From Trinickia soli (GTDB lineage: Bacteria > Pseudomonadota > Gammaproteobacteria > Burkholderiales > Burkholderiaceae), in NCBI RefSeq assembly GCF_002879855.1, contig NZ_PNYB01000015.1, forward strand, positions 62,001 to 126,000: a DNA stretch of 64,000 bases. Direction: 5' to 3'. Each line of letters starts with the position of its first letter. Positions within the stretch are counted from its first letter, which is position 1. The notes beneath the pieces were generated by a model that was given only the letters and a program-made list of their open reading frames with translations, was not told the DNA's origin and did not search any database. A program made the translations under genes and the position numbers. Shown here piece by piece: positions 44,242 through 54,336 of the stretch.

Positions 44242-45626
44242 TGCCTGATCGCCCATAGCCGAAGCTCCAATCCCGGGAAGGTGCCTGCCACATGCAGTGC
44301 GATCGCGCCCGACGAGGCCAATTGCGGCCACAACGCATCGTTCGCGTCGAGCGCGAGATAGCACCGCTGCGCATGGAACGGCAATTGCCGCGGCGCCGCA
44401 GGCAGCAAGCGCAGACCGATTCCCGGCAGTTGCAGATTGACGAGATCGTCGATTTTCTCGAGCGGGCCGACCTTCAACTGCAGCGTCAATGCCTCGGCGA
44501 GTTCGTCCCCCGGCATCTCCGCCTTCGCCGTCAATACGAAGCCCGCACTCGAAAACAACGTCGAATCGCCGACGCGCGCCACGTGAAGACCGAACGGCCG
44601 CACATCCAGATCGATTGCCACGGCCTGCGGCGTCATCGCATAGCTGAGCGCCTCGCGAATGCGCTCGATCAGCGGGGCGAACGATCGTGCCAGTGCATCG
44701 TGTCGGTACGGCGCCTGGACGTGCGGGCGCACAGCGCCGCGCAGCAACCCCGTGAGTTCGGCGACCCATTGCAATAGCGAACAATAGAGCGTCTCGGGAT
44801 GCACGCCCTCGATCATCGACCAATGCGTGAGCAACGGCACGCAGCGATTGATCAGTTGAAGCAGAAGGAAATCGCTCAGTTCGTCGGCGGCGCCGATACT
44901 CCGATCGGCAAGCCGCGCTGACAGCATTTGCGCGCGTTGATTGAGCAAGCCGATGAGCTCGTCGACGAACGCCGACAGCGGCGGCGCGGCGCGATAGTCG
45001 ATGCACGGCGGCATAAAACCCGCGTCGAGCATTAGCCGTTGATCCGCGCGCCGCTCGACGACACGCGCCACGCCCAACGTGGAAAACTCACTACCGACGT
45101 CGTGGGCGAACGCAAGCCGCATCTGCAGCCGGGCAACCTCCACGATCACGCTGTCGCCCCCGCGCGCATGACTATCGTCGACCAGATATTCGGCACGGCG
45201 ATATCGCGCGTGCGATACGCGATCGAGTGGCGAGTCGCCCCAGCCCCGGCCTTCGTGCCACTCCGTGCGCTCGCTCTGTTGCACCGCCTCGACCTCGGGC
45301 TCGCCCGGTCTCGCGAGCGCGAGCGCAAGCACGATCTCAGCGTCGCGTCGGCTTTCGGGTACATCGAGCGGCAGCGGCAGGTGGCCGTCCTCCGGCAAAG
45401 AGAACGGCGTGCCGTCAGGCATCACGCCCTCGCAGACGCGAAGCGCGAGCTTGCCGAGCGAGAGCAACGGCTCGTCGATCACCAGCTTCGAAAAGCCCCA
45501 TCCGAAGCGGCCCCGCACTTTACAGCGCGCATCGATCAGGCGATGCAGGTATCGGTCGTGCTGCTGCAAGTGCTGCTGTTGCAGCAACATGCCCTCCGAC
45601 CAAACGACTCTATTGTTCGACGGCAT
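44238..45626 (-). CDS. tssK: T6SS baseplate protein TssK
   Basis: 462-residue connector between baseplate and membrane complex. Family N-terminus VVWSEGMLLQQQHLQQHDRYLHRLI and mid-region SFAPLIERIREALSY are present. The protein ends with the C-terminal domain that contacts TssL/TssM. It lies 93 bases after the vgrG stop and overlaps tssL. Confidence 0.96.
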   Translation of the reverse strand: MPSNNRVVWSEGMLLQQQHLQQHDRYLHRLIDARCKVRGRFGWGFSKLVIDEPLLSLGKLALRVCEGVMPDGTPFSLPEDGHLPLPLDVPESRRDAEIVLALALARPGEPEVEAVQQSERTEWHEGRGWGDSPLDRVSHARYRRAEYLVDDSHARGGDSVIVEVARLQMRLAFAHDVGSEFSTLGVARVVERRADQRLMLDAGFMPPCIDYRAAPPLSAFVDELIGLLNQRAQMLSARLADRSIGAADELSDFLLLQLINRCVPLLTHWSMIEGVHPETLYCSLLQWVAELTGLLRGAVRPHVQAPYRHDALARSFAPLIERIREALSYAMTPQAVAIDLDVRPFGLHVARVGDSTLFSSAGFVLTAKAEMPGDELAEALTLQLKVGPLEKIDDLVNLQLPGIGLRLLPAAPRQLPFHAQRCYLALDANDALWPQLASSGAIALHVAGTFPGLELRLWAIRQ

Positions 45627-45719
45627 TCATTCCTCGGGAAGCGACCGGCACGATCGATTTCTTTGTGAAAGTAGTGCGACGCATCTTGCTTTGTGTTCCT
45701 GACGAACGCTCTCCATGGT

Positions 45720-47723
45720 TCACGTCGCGCCTGATCCGTCGTCGGCCTTCTTTGGGGCGTCCGGCATTTCCGCCGATGCGCCCGGCGCCGAACCGGCCGC
45801 CCCCCCGCTGTTCAGACCCACGAGCGGCCCGCTGATTTGCACGCCCGCTGGCGTGAGCGTGACGAAGCTGCCGCCGCACTTGAGCGTCAGCATCGCGCCC
45901 GCTTCGAGCACGACGCTCGCGCCGCCTTTGACATGGACGATCTCTCCCTTGACCGCATAGTTGACGCGCGCCTCGTGCAACACGTCGACGCCCGCCGACA
46001 GCGATGCACTCGCGCCAACCTTCACGCGTTGTCCGCCGTCGATCGTGAAGTCGTGCGAGCCGACCTTGACGAGTTGCCTGCCTTCGACGATGGCATGCGC
46101 GTCCTCCCCCACCCAGGCCAGCGCGCTGCGCTTGACGTAGCTGTCGGCGCGCCCGCCTGCATAAAGCAGAAGCTGAGGCTTCTGGTCGTCGAAACGCAGT
46201 TCGTTGCGCTCGCCGTCGCCCGATAGCGATGCCGTGCGGATCGCCGAGATCGCCTCGTGCGCGGGCAACGCGTACGGCGGCGGGTTCGCGCTGTTGTAGA
46301 GGGAGCCGATCACGAGCGGGCGGTCGGGATCGCCATCGATAAAAGCAATGACGACCTCTTGCCCTGCACGCGGCATGAACACCATGCCCCAATTGCGACC
46401 GGCCCAACCCTGCGCAACGCGAACCCAACAGCGCCGCATACGCTCGCTTTCCGCAGGGGGGTCGAATTGCTCCCAATGAAACTGCACTTTCACGCAACCA
46501 TGTCGTTCGGTACTCATCTCGTCGCCGGACGCTGCCACCACGAGCGCCGTCTGCAACCCGGCATGCGGCCGTGGCGTGATGCGCGGCGGTCGAAACGGAC
46601 GGCGTTTCGGTAACGCGCGGAAGCTGCAATCGAATACCGGCTCGCACCGCGTGGTTTGCTCCCGCTGCAGCGTGGAGGCCGGCTCGACATGGCGCTGCGG
46701 TGAGTAGTCACCGACGCGGACGCGATAGCGCGCCTGCACGACGAGGTAGTCGCCGTTTTGCCCGGCCCGCGGATGCCCCGTCAGCGCAAACAGGCCGCCC
46801 GGTCGAATCGACCGCGCGGTCGCGGCGCCGGAGGCGAATACAGCGGACGCCTGCAGCGCGTCAATGCGCGCCTGCGCCAGGCGACGCCCCTCTTCCTGCG
46901 TTGCGTAGTGCGGCGCGTATTCGGCCATTCGAAGTCGATGCGCTGCCGTGCCGTCCGCAGCGCGCACGACAAGCGACTGCTGTTGTGCGCTGCCCTTCGC
47001 GTTCCTGAAATCGAACGCCGTCAGTTCGACCGTATCGGACGCCAGCTCCTCCGTGTAGCGCCAGCGATAGATCGCTTCGTGAAGCGGTCTGCCATCGACG
47101 AACGACTGCGTGAAGTCGATCGCGCCGTCATGCGCCAGCGCACTCGGCGCATCGGCCAGGACCAGCCGGTCTTTCCCGTCGACGTGCTCGAAAAAGTAGT
47201 AGATGCCTTCTCGCTCGAGCAGACGGCTCACGAAGTCGAAGTCGGTTTCGTCGTACTGCGCGCAGTGTTCGAGCGTCGGGTAGCGCGCGACGCACGCGTT
47301 ACGCCACTCGACACCGTATTCGCCCAGGACAGCAGCGACGATTTCCAGTGCGGTCCGCGCATGGAAAAATCGGCAGTGCGCGCCGCGCGTGAGCAGCCAA
47401 AGCGTGGGGCGAACGATCGCCTCATAACGACACAGCGCGTGCCCCTCATCGCCCCAACTGTCCTCCGCAATCGTAAAGCTCGCCACGACGCCGTTGAACT
47501 GACGCACGCGCGATCCGGTGTCGAGCGACACCGACATACGCGTACCGAGCAACGCCTTCGCCTCCAGGTCTCGACGCTTTCCAAGCAATGTCAGGCGCAA
47601 CGCAAACGGTTTCGAAATTGCCTCGAAACCGTCCATCGCCGCGAGCACGAGCGTGTCGTCCGGCAAAGCCGTTTTAACGCGGGCTGCGCGGTGCGTCTGG
47701 AGCGGGTTCGTCATATCGGCCAT
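45720..47723 (-). CDS. vgrG: T6SS spike protein VgrG (TssI)
   Basis: 667-residue spike trimer subunit with the phage gp27-like domain followed by the gp5-like OB-fold (GCVKVQFHWEQFDPP ... VRVAQGWAGRNWGMVFMPRAGQEVVIAFIDGDPDRPLVIGSLYN in pattern) and the beta-helical needle. The tail is short, ending in a glycine/alanine/proline stretch, so no enzymatic extension is present. ATG 47723 is fixed by an AGGAGG ribosome site four bases before it. It is followed upstream by a PAAR-like gene that should cap it. Confidence 0.97.
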   Translation of the reverse strand: MADMTNPLQTHRAARVKTALPDDTLVLAAMDGFEAISKPFALRLTLLGKRRDLEAKALLGTRMSVSLDTGSRVRQFNGVVASFTIAEDSWGDEGHALCRYEAIVRPTLWLLTRGAHCRFFHARTALEIVAAVLGEYGVEWRNACVARYPTLEHCAQYDETDFDFVSRLLEREGIYYFFEHVDGKDRLVLADAPSALAHDGAIDFTQSFVDGRPLHEAIYRWRYTEELASDTVELTAFDFRNAKGSAQQQSLVVRAADGTAAHRLRMAEYAPHYATQEEGRRLAQARIDALQASAVFASGAATARSIRPGGLFALTGHPRAGQNGDYLVVQARYRVRVGDYSPQRHVEPASTLQREQTTRCEPVFDCSFRALPKRRPFRPPRITPRPHAGLQTALVVAASGDEMSTERHGCVKVQFHWEQFDPPAESERMRRCWVRVAQGWAGRNWGMVFMPRAGQEVVIAFIDGDPDRPLVIGSLYNSANPPPYALPAHEAISAIRTASLSGDGERNELRFDDQKPQLLLYAGGRADSYVKRSALAWVGEDAHAIVEGRQLVKVGSHDFTIDGGQRVKVGASASLSAGVDVLHEARVNYAVKGEIVHVKGGASVVLEAGAMLTLKCGGSFVTLTPAGVQISGPLVGLNSGGAAGSAPGASAEMPDAPKKADDGSGAT

Positions 47724-47737
47724 CGTTCCTCCTGCCG

Positions 47738-48127
47738 TTACGGCACCCTCGTTTGGAGCGTGCCGGGCATGACGACCGTCACGCTGCCGCCCCAGGTGCA
47801 AGCGCACATGCAGAGGTTGCTCACGAGGGGCATGCCGCCTGACAGGACCGTCGGTGCTCCGGGCGCCCACGGGGCAGCCGTGGCGGGTACGCAGGGCGCC
47901 GGCGTGGGCGTGCCGAGCGCCGCTGCGGTCGCGGCCGCGACGGCCGGGTTCGCAGGCGCACTGCACAGGCCGAACGTCGGAATGTTGACGAGCGGTGCGT
48001 GATCCGTGATGTTCGCGACGGGCCGTCCCTCGACGAACACGCGCTGCTGCGGCAGCACGACGAGCGTGGCGGGCGCCGCGCCGAACGTGCAGGTCAATTG
48101 GGCTCCGGCGACGACAAGTTGCGACAC
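47738..48127 (-). CDS. PAAR-like tip protein (DUF4280 type)
   Basis: 129-residue, cysteine-containing PAAR-like protein: GAQLTCTFG near residue 9, ITDHAPLVNIPTFGLCSAPANP near 45, PCVPATAAPWAPGAP near 80 and LCMCACTWGGSVTVV near 110. This pattern belongs to the DUF4280 family, which acts as an alternative VgrG tip. The start is a GTG at 48127 preceded by AAAGGAG; in-frame codons upstream lack such a site. It sits directly before vgrG, 14 bases apart. Confidence 0.85.
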   Translation of the reverse strand: MSQLVVAGAQLTCTFGAAPATLVVLPQQRVFVEGRPVANITDHAPLVNIPTFGLCSAPANPAVAAATAAALGTPTPAPCVPATAAPWAPGAPTVLSGGMPLVSNLCMCACTWGGSVTVVMPGTLQTRVP

Positions 48128-48141
48128 GATGTGGGCTCCTT

Positions 48142-50820
48142 TCACTGCCGGCGTTCGATGAGGCACCGAAACGCACCGTCAGTGAGTCGCAGCACAATTC
48201 GCGCGCCGTTGGTTTGATGGTCAGGCTCCGATAAGACGGCACAGGCAATTTCAGGCACCAGCGCCTCGGCGATCACCGCGTCGACGAGACGCGCGCCGCC
48301 CTCGCCATGCGCGCACCGCTCGGTAACAGCCGCGATCACGGCATCGTCGTATTCGAGCGTCGAAGCGTGATGCGCCAGCACCTGATCGCGCGTGCGCCCC
48401 AGTTGCGTTTCCACAATCGACCGTAGCGATGCATTCGATAACGGAAAATACGGAACCGTCGTCATGCGCGCGAGCAAGGCAGCCGGAAAAACGGTCAGGA
48501 GTCTTTCTCGCAATGGAGCTCGCGCCAACTCGTACGCCGCTTCGGCATCACCGCCCGCCTCGTTCCAGGCTTGCGTCACGCACTCGCAGCCGACATTCGT
48601 GGTGAGCAGCACCACCGTATTGCGAAAATCGATCATGCGCCCCTGCCCGTCCTCCATCACACCCTTGTCGAAGACCTGATAGAACAGCGCGTGAACGTCG
48701 CGATGCGCCTTGTCGATCTCATCGAGCAAAAGCACGCAATAGGGCTTGCGACGTACCGCTTCGGTCAATGCACCGCCCTCGCCGTAGCCCACATAGCCGG
48801 GCGGCGCGCCCTTGAGCGTCGACACGGTGTGACCTTCCTGAAACTCGCTCATGTGGAACACAAGCAGATTTCGCTCGCCGCCGTACAGCGAGTCGGCCAG
48901 CGCTCGTGCCGTTTCGGTCTTACCGACGCCCGAGGGCCCGGCCAATAAGAAAACGCCGAGCGGCCGCCCGGGCCGTTGCAGCCCCGCGCGTGCCGATTGC
49001 ATGCGTCGGGCGATGCGGCGAGTCGCCTGTGGCTGGCCGACGATGTCGGCGTCGAGCCGCCCTGCCAACCCAAGCACGCCTTCGAGTTCGTCGCGCAACA
49101 TGCGGCGCACGGGAACGCCCGTCCATTCCTGCACCACGGCAGCCACCGCCTCGCGGTCCACGTTTGCGGCGACGAACGGGGTTTCGCCTTGCCGATCGTT
49201 CAATTCGCGCTCCAGCCGCGCAAGTTCGGCTCGTCGCCCGTCGCCGTCACCCCGCTGCGCCTGCGCCGACGCCGACTCACAATTGAATCGGGCGTCGTCG
49301 CAGATTTCATTGCGCAACGTAAGCACAGCGTCGACTCGACACACCTGCTCGCGCCAAAGCGCTTCAAGGGCCGCCGCATGCGCCCGCGCGCCCGCGAGCG
49401 TCTCGTCGACGCGCCGGACCTGCGTCGGCTCACAACGCCCGATCGCATGCTCGCGTAGGGCGGCAGTGCGCTGCGCGGCAAGCGTCGCGACCCGTTCCTG
49501 CGCCCGATCGAGCTCGGGCGGTGCCGTATGGCGACTGGCCGCGACGCGCGCGCAGACGGTATCGAGCAGGCTGACGGCCTTGTCGGGCAATTGACGGTCG
49601 TTGATGTACCGATGGCTGAGCGCAACCGCGGCGTGCAGCGCTTCATCGAGCACCTGCACCCCGTGGTGGGCTTCCATGGTAGGGGCGATTGCGCGCAACA
49701 TAGCCAACGCCCGTTCCTGATCGGGCTCGTCGACCGCAACCGTCTGAAAGCGCCGTGTGAGCGCCGGGTCTTTCTCGACGTGCCGCTTGTACTCGCTCCA
49801 CGTCGTCGCGGCAATCGTGCGCAATGTGCCGCGTGCAAGCGCCGGCTTGAGCAGGTTCGCGGCATCGCCGGTGCCGGCCGCGCCGCCTGCACCCATGAGC
49901 GTATGCGCTTCGTCGATGAACAAAATCACCGGCCGATGCGCCGCCTGCACTTGCTCGACAAGCTTACGCAACCGCGCCTCGAATTCGCCCTTCGCCGCGG
50001 CGCCCGCTTGCAGCAAGCCGATATCGAGCACGCGCACGCAAACGTCGCGCAACGGTGCAGGCACCTTGCCCTCGACAATACGCTGTGCGAGCCCCTCGAC
50101 GACGGCGGTCTTGCCGACCCCTGCATCACCGGTCAACAGCGGATTGTTTTGGCGCCGCCTGAGCAGAATGTCGATGACCCGACGAATTTCGCCGTGACGG
50201 CCGACGATCGGATCGAGCTTGCCCTCGCGGGCCAACGCGGTGAGATCGACTGTGTAGCGTGCGAGTGCGTCGCTGGCGAAGTCGACCGTTTCATCCTCGC
50301 CCGGCGCGCGCGCCGGCCGCTGCCGGTCCGCCGATGGGCCGCCCTCCGGGGACTCGACGGCGATGGCATCAAAGGCACGTGCGCACAAGGCTTCATCGAC
50401 CGTCCGCAACGACGGCACGCAGGCAATCAGCGCGCGTCTGAGCGCTGGCGCCGCGACGATGCCGATCAGCAGATGCCCCGTTCGCACCTGCTGCACGCCA
50501 TATATCAGCGACGCGTAAGTCCAGCCGCGCTCGGCTGCTTCGAGCACGTCAGCCGACAAATCGATCGGCTGCCCGTCGCAACACGATAGTCGCGCCAATG
50601 CGTCGCTCGATTCGCGCACAAGCAGACTGACGTCGGTCCCAAGATGACAGGCGATTCGATGCAGATCGGAATCGTCATGCCGCAAAATTTGATGCAGCCA
50701 GTGCGCCAGCTCGACGCGAGCATGGCCGCGCAACCGGCCAAGCGTGACACTGCCTTCGATCGCCCTATAGGCGATGGGGCTCAGCTTGCCGAACAATACG
50801 GCACGAGTCAGTTCTGCCAT
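48142..50820 (-). CDS. tssH: T6SS sheath-recycling ATPase TssH (ClpV)
   Basis: 892-residue Clp/Hsp100-type unfoldase that disassembles the contracted TssB/TssC sheath. The N-domain (MAELTRAVLFGKLSPIAYRAIEGSVT) is followed by the first AAA with GDAGVGKT and the Walker B LFIDEAHT. The M-domain coiled coil and the second AAA with GPSGVGKT and LLLDEIDKAH come next, then a C-terminal D2-small domain. The ATG at 50820 lies inside the 3' end of tssG, which overlaps by 56 bases. Confidence 0.97.
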   Translation of the reverse strand: MAELTRAVLFGKLSPIAYRAIEGSVTLGRLRGHARVELAHWLHQILRHDDSDLHRIACHLGTDVSLLVRESSDALARLSCCDGQPIDLSADVLEAAERGWTYASLIYGVQQVRTGHLLIGIVAAPALRRALIACVPSLRTVDEALCARAFDAIAVESPEGGPSADRQRPARAPGEDETVDFASDALARYTVDLTALAREGKLDPIVGRHGEIRRVIDILLRRRQNNPLLTGDAGVGKTAVVEGLAQRIVEGKVPAPLRDVCVRVLDIGLLQAGAAAKGEFEARLRKLVEQVQAAHRPVILFIDEAHTLMGAGGAAGTGDAANLLKPALARGTLRTIAATTWSEYKRHVEKDPALTRRFQTVAVDEPDQERALAMLRAIAPTMEAHHGVQVLDEALHAAVALSHRYINDRQLPDKAVSLLDTVCARVAASRHTAPPELDRAQERVATLAAQRTAALREHAIGRCEPTQVRRVDETLAGARAHAAALEALWREQVCRVDAVLTLRNEICDDARFNCESASAQAQRGDGDGRRAELARLERELNDRQGETPFVAANVDREAVAAVVQEWTGVPVRRMLRDELEGVLGLAGRLDADIVGQPQATRRIARRMQSARAGLQRPGRPLGVFLLAGPSGVGKTETARALADSLYGGERNLLVFHMSEFQEGHTVSTLKGAPPGYVGYGEGGALTEAVRRKPYCVLLLDEIDKAHRDVHALFYQVFDKGVMEDGQGRMIDFRNTVVLLTTNVGCECVTQAWNEAGGDAEAAYELARAPLRERLLTVFPAALLARMTTVPYFPLSNASLRSIVETQLGRTRDQVLAHHASTLEYDDAVIAAVTERCAHGEGGARLVDAVIAEALVPEIACAVLSEPDHQTNGARIVLRLTDGAFRCLIERRQ

Positions 50821-51850
50821 GAAGGTCGATCCTTGCCTGGTTATCCTCGATACACTGCGCCGGCCGGCAAAAGCGAAGCACGGGGCGCTCATGCGATTTA
50901 TTCGTCGACCCAAGCCACGTGCTGCGTGCGAGGCGCGACTTCACACCCAGCCGCATCGGGGGAGCGGCGGCGGGCTTCAGCCGCAACTCGACCTCGACAT
51001 CGAGCGTGGTTCCGACGTAAAGCGCCACCCAGGCGACGATGCGGCTAAAGCCCCTCGTGCCTGGCAGCAAGCGCTCGCTTTGCACCGCGTCGAGCGGCCC
51101 GAAGACGATGCGAAATTTTTGTTGCCGATCCCAGATTCGCCGCCCCAGGACGTACCCTTCGCCGAGGCTGCCGCGCCCGCGCGCACCTAAACGCACGCCC
51201 GCCTCGTCCGGCGCCGGCAGCCATTGCCCAATGAACGGTTCGATCGATACCGGCACCTCGCACGCACGCTCGAGCAGCGCGACGAGACCCGCGGCATGTC
51301 GGCGTCGATCGCCGAGCAGCCCGGCCGCACCGAGGCGCATGTCGTCGTCGATCGGACTCCCGGCCGACACACGGCCCTGCGCGAGCCCGCATAGACTGCC
51401 GACATAGCCAGCGAAACGATCGTCGTCGCGACGGCCGAGACCGATCACGGGTTGGCATGCTGCCCAGGCCCGGTAACGCACGCCTGACATGCGGTGATGA
51501 AACAGATCGAGAAATCGCTCGAACGCGCGATCGCCGTGCTGACGCGACCGCGCGCGGACATATTCCGTCAGGTGCAGCGGCATCGGCCCTTGCGGGCCGA
51601 GCAATCCGAAATCGAGTGCGACGCGCTCCGGCATCGAACCGTCCGCCGGCGCATACGACGTCACTTGCGCCGACGAAAACCGCAACTCGGGATCCTGCCC
51701 GAGACGAACCGGCTCCTGCGCGGGCCGCGCCGCCACGCCAAGGCGCGCTTTGTCCGGGTTCGCACATTCGATCAGCCGCAGCAATTGAAAGGCCTCGAAT
51801 TGCCGCGCTTCGCGGCTTAAACGGGCGGCGAGCGTCAAAGCATCTCGCAT
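50765..51850 (-). CDS. tssG: T6SS baseplate protein TssG
   Basis: 361-residue wedge component. The N-terminal FQLLRLIE and the segment RVALDFGLLGPQGPMPLHLTEYVRAR are typical of TssG. The C-terminal GTRGFSRIVAWVALYVGTTLDVEVELRL is also family-like. It starts inside the end of tssF (13-base overlap region) and its tail runs 56 bases into tssH. Confidence 0.93.
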   Translation of the reverse strand: MRDALTLAARLSREARQFEAFQLLRLIECANPDKARLGVAARPAQEPVRLGQDPELRFSSAQVTSYAPADGSMPERVALDFGLLGPQGPMPLHLTEYVRARSRQHGDRAFERFLDLFHHRMSGVRYRAWAACQPVIGLGRRDDDRFAGYVGSLCGLAQGRVSAGSPIDDDMRLGAAGLLGDRRRHAAGLVALLERACEVPVSIEPFIGQWLPAPDEAGVRLGARGRGSLGEGYVLGRRIWDRQQKFRIVFGPLDAVQSERLLPGTRGFSRIVAWVALYVGTTLDVEVELRLKPAAAPPMRLGVKSRLARSTWLGSTNKSHERPVLRFCRPAQCIEDNQARIDLHGRTDSCRIVRQAEPHRL

Positions 51851-53736
51851 CGCCCCGCCCTCGCCGCATATCGCATGACCTCGCCTTGCCCGGTCGTGCG
51901 CACGACTGTTTCTGCGAACTGATTGATCGGCATGTATTCGGCAAGCGCTACCGCCAGCACGGCGCCGAACACCGACGCGCCTGCGCCCGCCCACGCTGCG
52001 TCGTCGAAGGTCAGGCTGATTTCGAGACCGCGGCCGAAGCAAACGGGGCCCGGCAGCGGCAGGCGTCGTGTAATCGCGCGCGCACTCGCCTGTCGCAATT
52101 GCGCAATCCGATGCTGTCCGATGTGCTCGCCTGCCGGGCATAGCGCGGACAGCCACTGTCGCAACGGCTGCGCGTCGTATGAGGGCGATCCACCTCGGTC
52201 TTGCGCCCCGGCTCGCTCGATCAAGGGCAATCGGCTCGTCGATAGCGTATCGAGCAAGCGCCACAAGAGCGAGCCCTCTGCGAGCGCCGGCCGCGGCGCA
52301 CTCGGCCCTGCCACGCACCTTATCCGCTCGATCGCCGGCAAGTCGGTGCGCCCCGTGAAATCGGTCGATCCCGTGCCGATCGGCATCGACAACGGCAAGT
52401 GCCGGTTCGTGCACAGCGTATCGATGCCAAGCTGTTGCAATTGCGCCGAATAGGGCGCTTCCGACGGATCGACGAGTGCGACGAAGACTTCGGTGCCCAG
52501 GTAGCGCGAACGCGCCCCCAGCGCACGCTCAGACGCCGAAAGCAGCCGCGGCGACCGCCGCGCCTGAAAATAGGCGCGGCTGCCGTCGGCTCGGCCTGGA
52601 TCGCGGGCACGATAGAACGCCGAGAAACGCTGAGGCTGCGTGCGTCCCGTCAAATAGCCGTCGACTCCTTCGATGCCGAATACCTCGAAATCGATCGGTC
52701 GCGTTCGCTCGACGACCACATGATGTTCGAACTTCCGATCGTCGACGGCGATGCGGTCGGTGCGTCGCGCAAACAGATTGATCGCAGGCGTGCAGTGCAG
52801 CGCGAAGTTCGCCTCGTCGACACATCGCAGTAACGTCTCGTCCCGCTCATCGAGCAGCAACACGATCTCGAATGTGCGGGAGCCGTCCCACGGCACCTGT
52901 TGCAGGCCCGACAGTTCGACGAACGAGAAGCGCTCGGGAAACGCGAAATACTCGCGCAGCAGGCGGCAACCGCGAAAAGTGGACCCCGACAAAGGCAGCA
53001 ATGCCTCGGCGTCGTCAAAGCCCTGCCCCCTCACGCAGCGCGCGGGCAAAGGCACGTAGCGCACGCCCTTGCCTTCTCCCAATCGAACATAGCCGCCGCA
53101 GACGCGCCCGGTCAGTTGCAGGTAGAGCCGCTGCGCCAATCCCTCCGCGCCGCGCAAAAAGAGCGATAAACGATCGAGCGCGCGCCGCTCGGCTTGCGCG
53201 CCGGCCGACCATTCGAAGCTCAGGCTCACGGTCGCTTTGTGCGCACCCGATAGATTGGCGCCGATGCCGGCCGGCAGGCAATCGAACGCACGATAACGTG
53301 CTTGCACGAGACGAAGCGGCAACAGTTGCACAGTCTGGGCCGTCCGATATTCGCAGCGTGTCGTGCCGTCGCGGCCAAGCTGGCTCATCAGGGCGGTTCC
53401 CCGCTGCACCGTCACGCCGCGCGAGAGCGCGGGATGCGTCACATCCGGTTCGAACTGCACGACGGCCATCGACGGCGTCGGCGCCAGTAGCCCCGGATAG
53501 AGCATTTCAGCCAGATGCTGCGTGAACCGCGGGAACTGCGCGTCGATTTCCATGCGCACGCGTGCGGCCAGAAAACTGAAACCCTCCAACAATCTCTCGA
53601 CGTACGGATCGGCGCACTCCATCCCGTCCATCCCCAAGCGCGCCGCGACCTTCGGAAATTCCGCCGAGAATTGCGCACCCGCTTCGCGCAGATGTCGCAG
53701 CTCGTCCTCGTAGTAGGCGAACAGGGTGTCGTTCAT
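51835..53736 (-). CDS. tssF: T6SS baseplate protein TssF
   Basis: 633-residue wedge protein. The N-terminus MNDTLFAYYEDELRHLREAGAQFSAEFPKVAARLGMD and the FSFLAARVRMEIDAQFPRFTQHLAEMLYP segment are hallmark TssF features. It starts within the tssE stop (ATGA overlap) and ends inside tssG. Confidence 0.96.
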   Translation of the reverse strand: MNDTLFAYYEDELRHLREAGAQFSAEFPKVAARLGMDGMECADPYVERLLEGFSFLAARVRMEIDAQFPRFTQHLAEMLYPGLLAPTPSMAVVQFEPDVTHPALSRGVTVQRGTALMSQLGRDGTTRCEYRTAQTVQLLPLRLVQARYRAFDCLPAGIGANLSGAHKATVSLSFEWSAGAQAERRALDRLSLFLRGAEGLAQRLYLQLTGRVCGGYVRLGEGKGVRYVPLPARCVRGQGFDDAEALLPLSGSTFRGCRLLREYFAFPERFSFVELSGLQQVPWDGSRTFEIVLLLDERDETLLRCVDEANFALHCTPAINLFARRTDRIAVDDRKFEHHVVVERTRPIDFEVFGIEGVDGYLTGRTQPQRFSAFYRARDPGRADGSRAYFQARRSPRLLSASERALGARSRYLGTEVFVALVDPSEAPYSAQLQQLGIDTLCTNRHLPLSMPIGTGSTDFTGRTDLPAIERIRCVAGPSAPRPALAEGSLLWRLLDTLSTSRLPLIERAGAQDRGGSPSYDAQPLRQWLSALCPAGEHIGQHRIAQLRQASARAITRRLPLPGPVCFGRGLEISLTFDDAAWAGAGASVFGAVLAVALAEYMPINQFAETVVRTTGQGEVMRYAARAGRCEML

Positions 53737-54260
53737 TGCGGAATCGCCCGCGATGCAGGAGACACGTCGTCGACGAGCCGCGCCTCGCCGGATTCGAGAT
53801 CGAGTTCGGTCTTGAAACACAGCCGCTCCGGAAACGGCCGCCCCCACAGTTCGCCTTCGACGAGAAACGCGACGGACGTACGGGCCGCTACGCCCTGTGC
53901 GCGCAACGGCGTCACGCGCAGCGTCGCCGCTGCGATACGCGACTCGAAGCGAACGATGCTGCGCTCGATCTCGCGCGCCAACGCGACGTCGTCGAGGCTC
54001 GACAGCACCCGGCCCGTCAGGTCGCGCAGCCCGTAGTTCAGGACCGACGCTTCGGCCAGCGGATGTCCAGCAAGGGATGCGCAGCCATACAGCGCATGGG
54101 CGTTGAGCAGGTTCGAGACATCGCGCAAGACGCTCGCCCGCAATTGCTTCATCGAAATCACGCGATGCGCTCGCGGCTCCGTACGCTCATGGGGCGCATC
54201 GTCCGACAAGCGGTCGAGCAGCGCGGGTTGCAGCCTATCCAGGGTCGTGAGTTCTGCCAT
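53733..54260 (-). CDS. tssE: T6SS baseplate protein TssE (gp25-like)
   Basis: 175-residue lysozyme-like gp25 homologue of the baseplate. The gp25 core is seen in LRDVSNLLNAHALYG followed by SVLNYGLRDLTGR, then EIERSIVRFESRI and the C-terminal strand ending in FKTELDLESGE. It overlaps tssF by four bases. Confidence 0.94.
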   Translation of the reverse strand: MAELTTLDRLQPALLDRLSDDAPHERTEPRAHRVISMKQLRASVLRDVSNLLNAHALYGCASLAGHPLAEASVLNYGLRDLTGRVLSSLDDVALAREIERSIVRFESRIAAATLRVTPLRAQGVAARTSVAFLVEGELWGRPFPERLCFKTELDLESGEARLVDDVSPASRAIPQ

Positions 54261-54336
54261 AACGTATCAACGAAGACGATCTTTGGACGGATGAGCCCGG
54301 TGTAGCGTCATGCCGCCACCGGGCCTTGCGCTTCCA

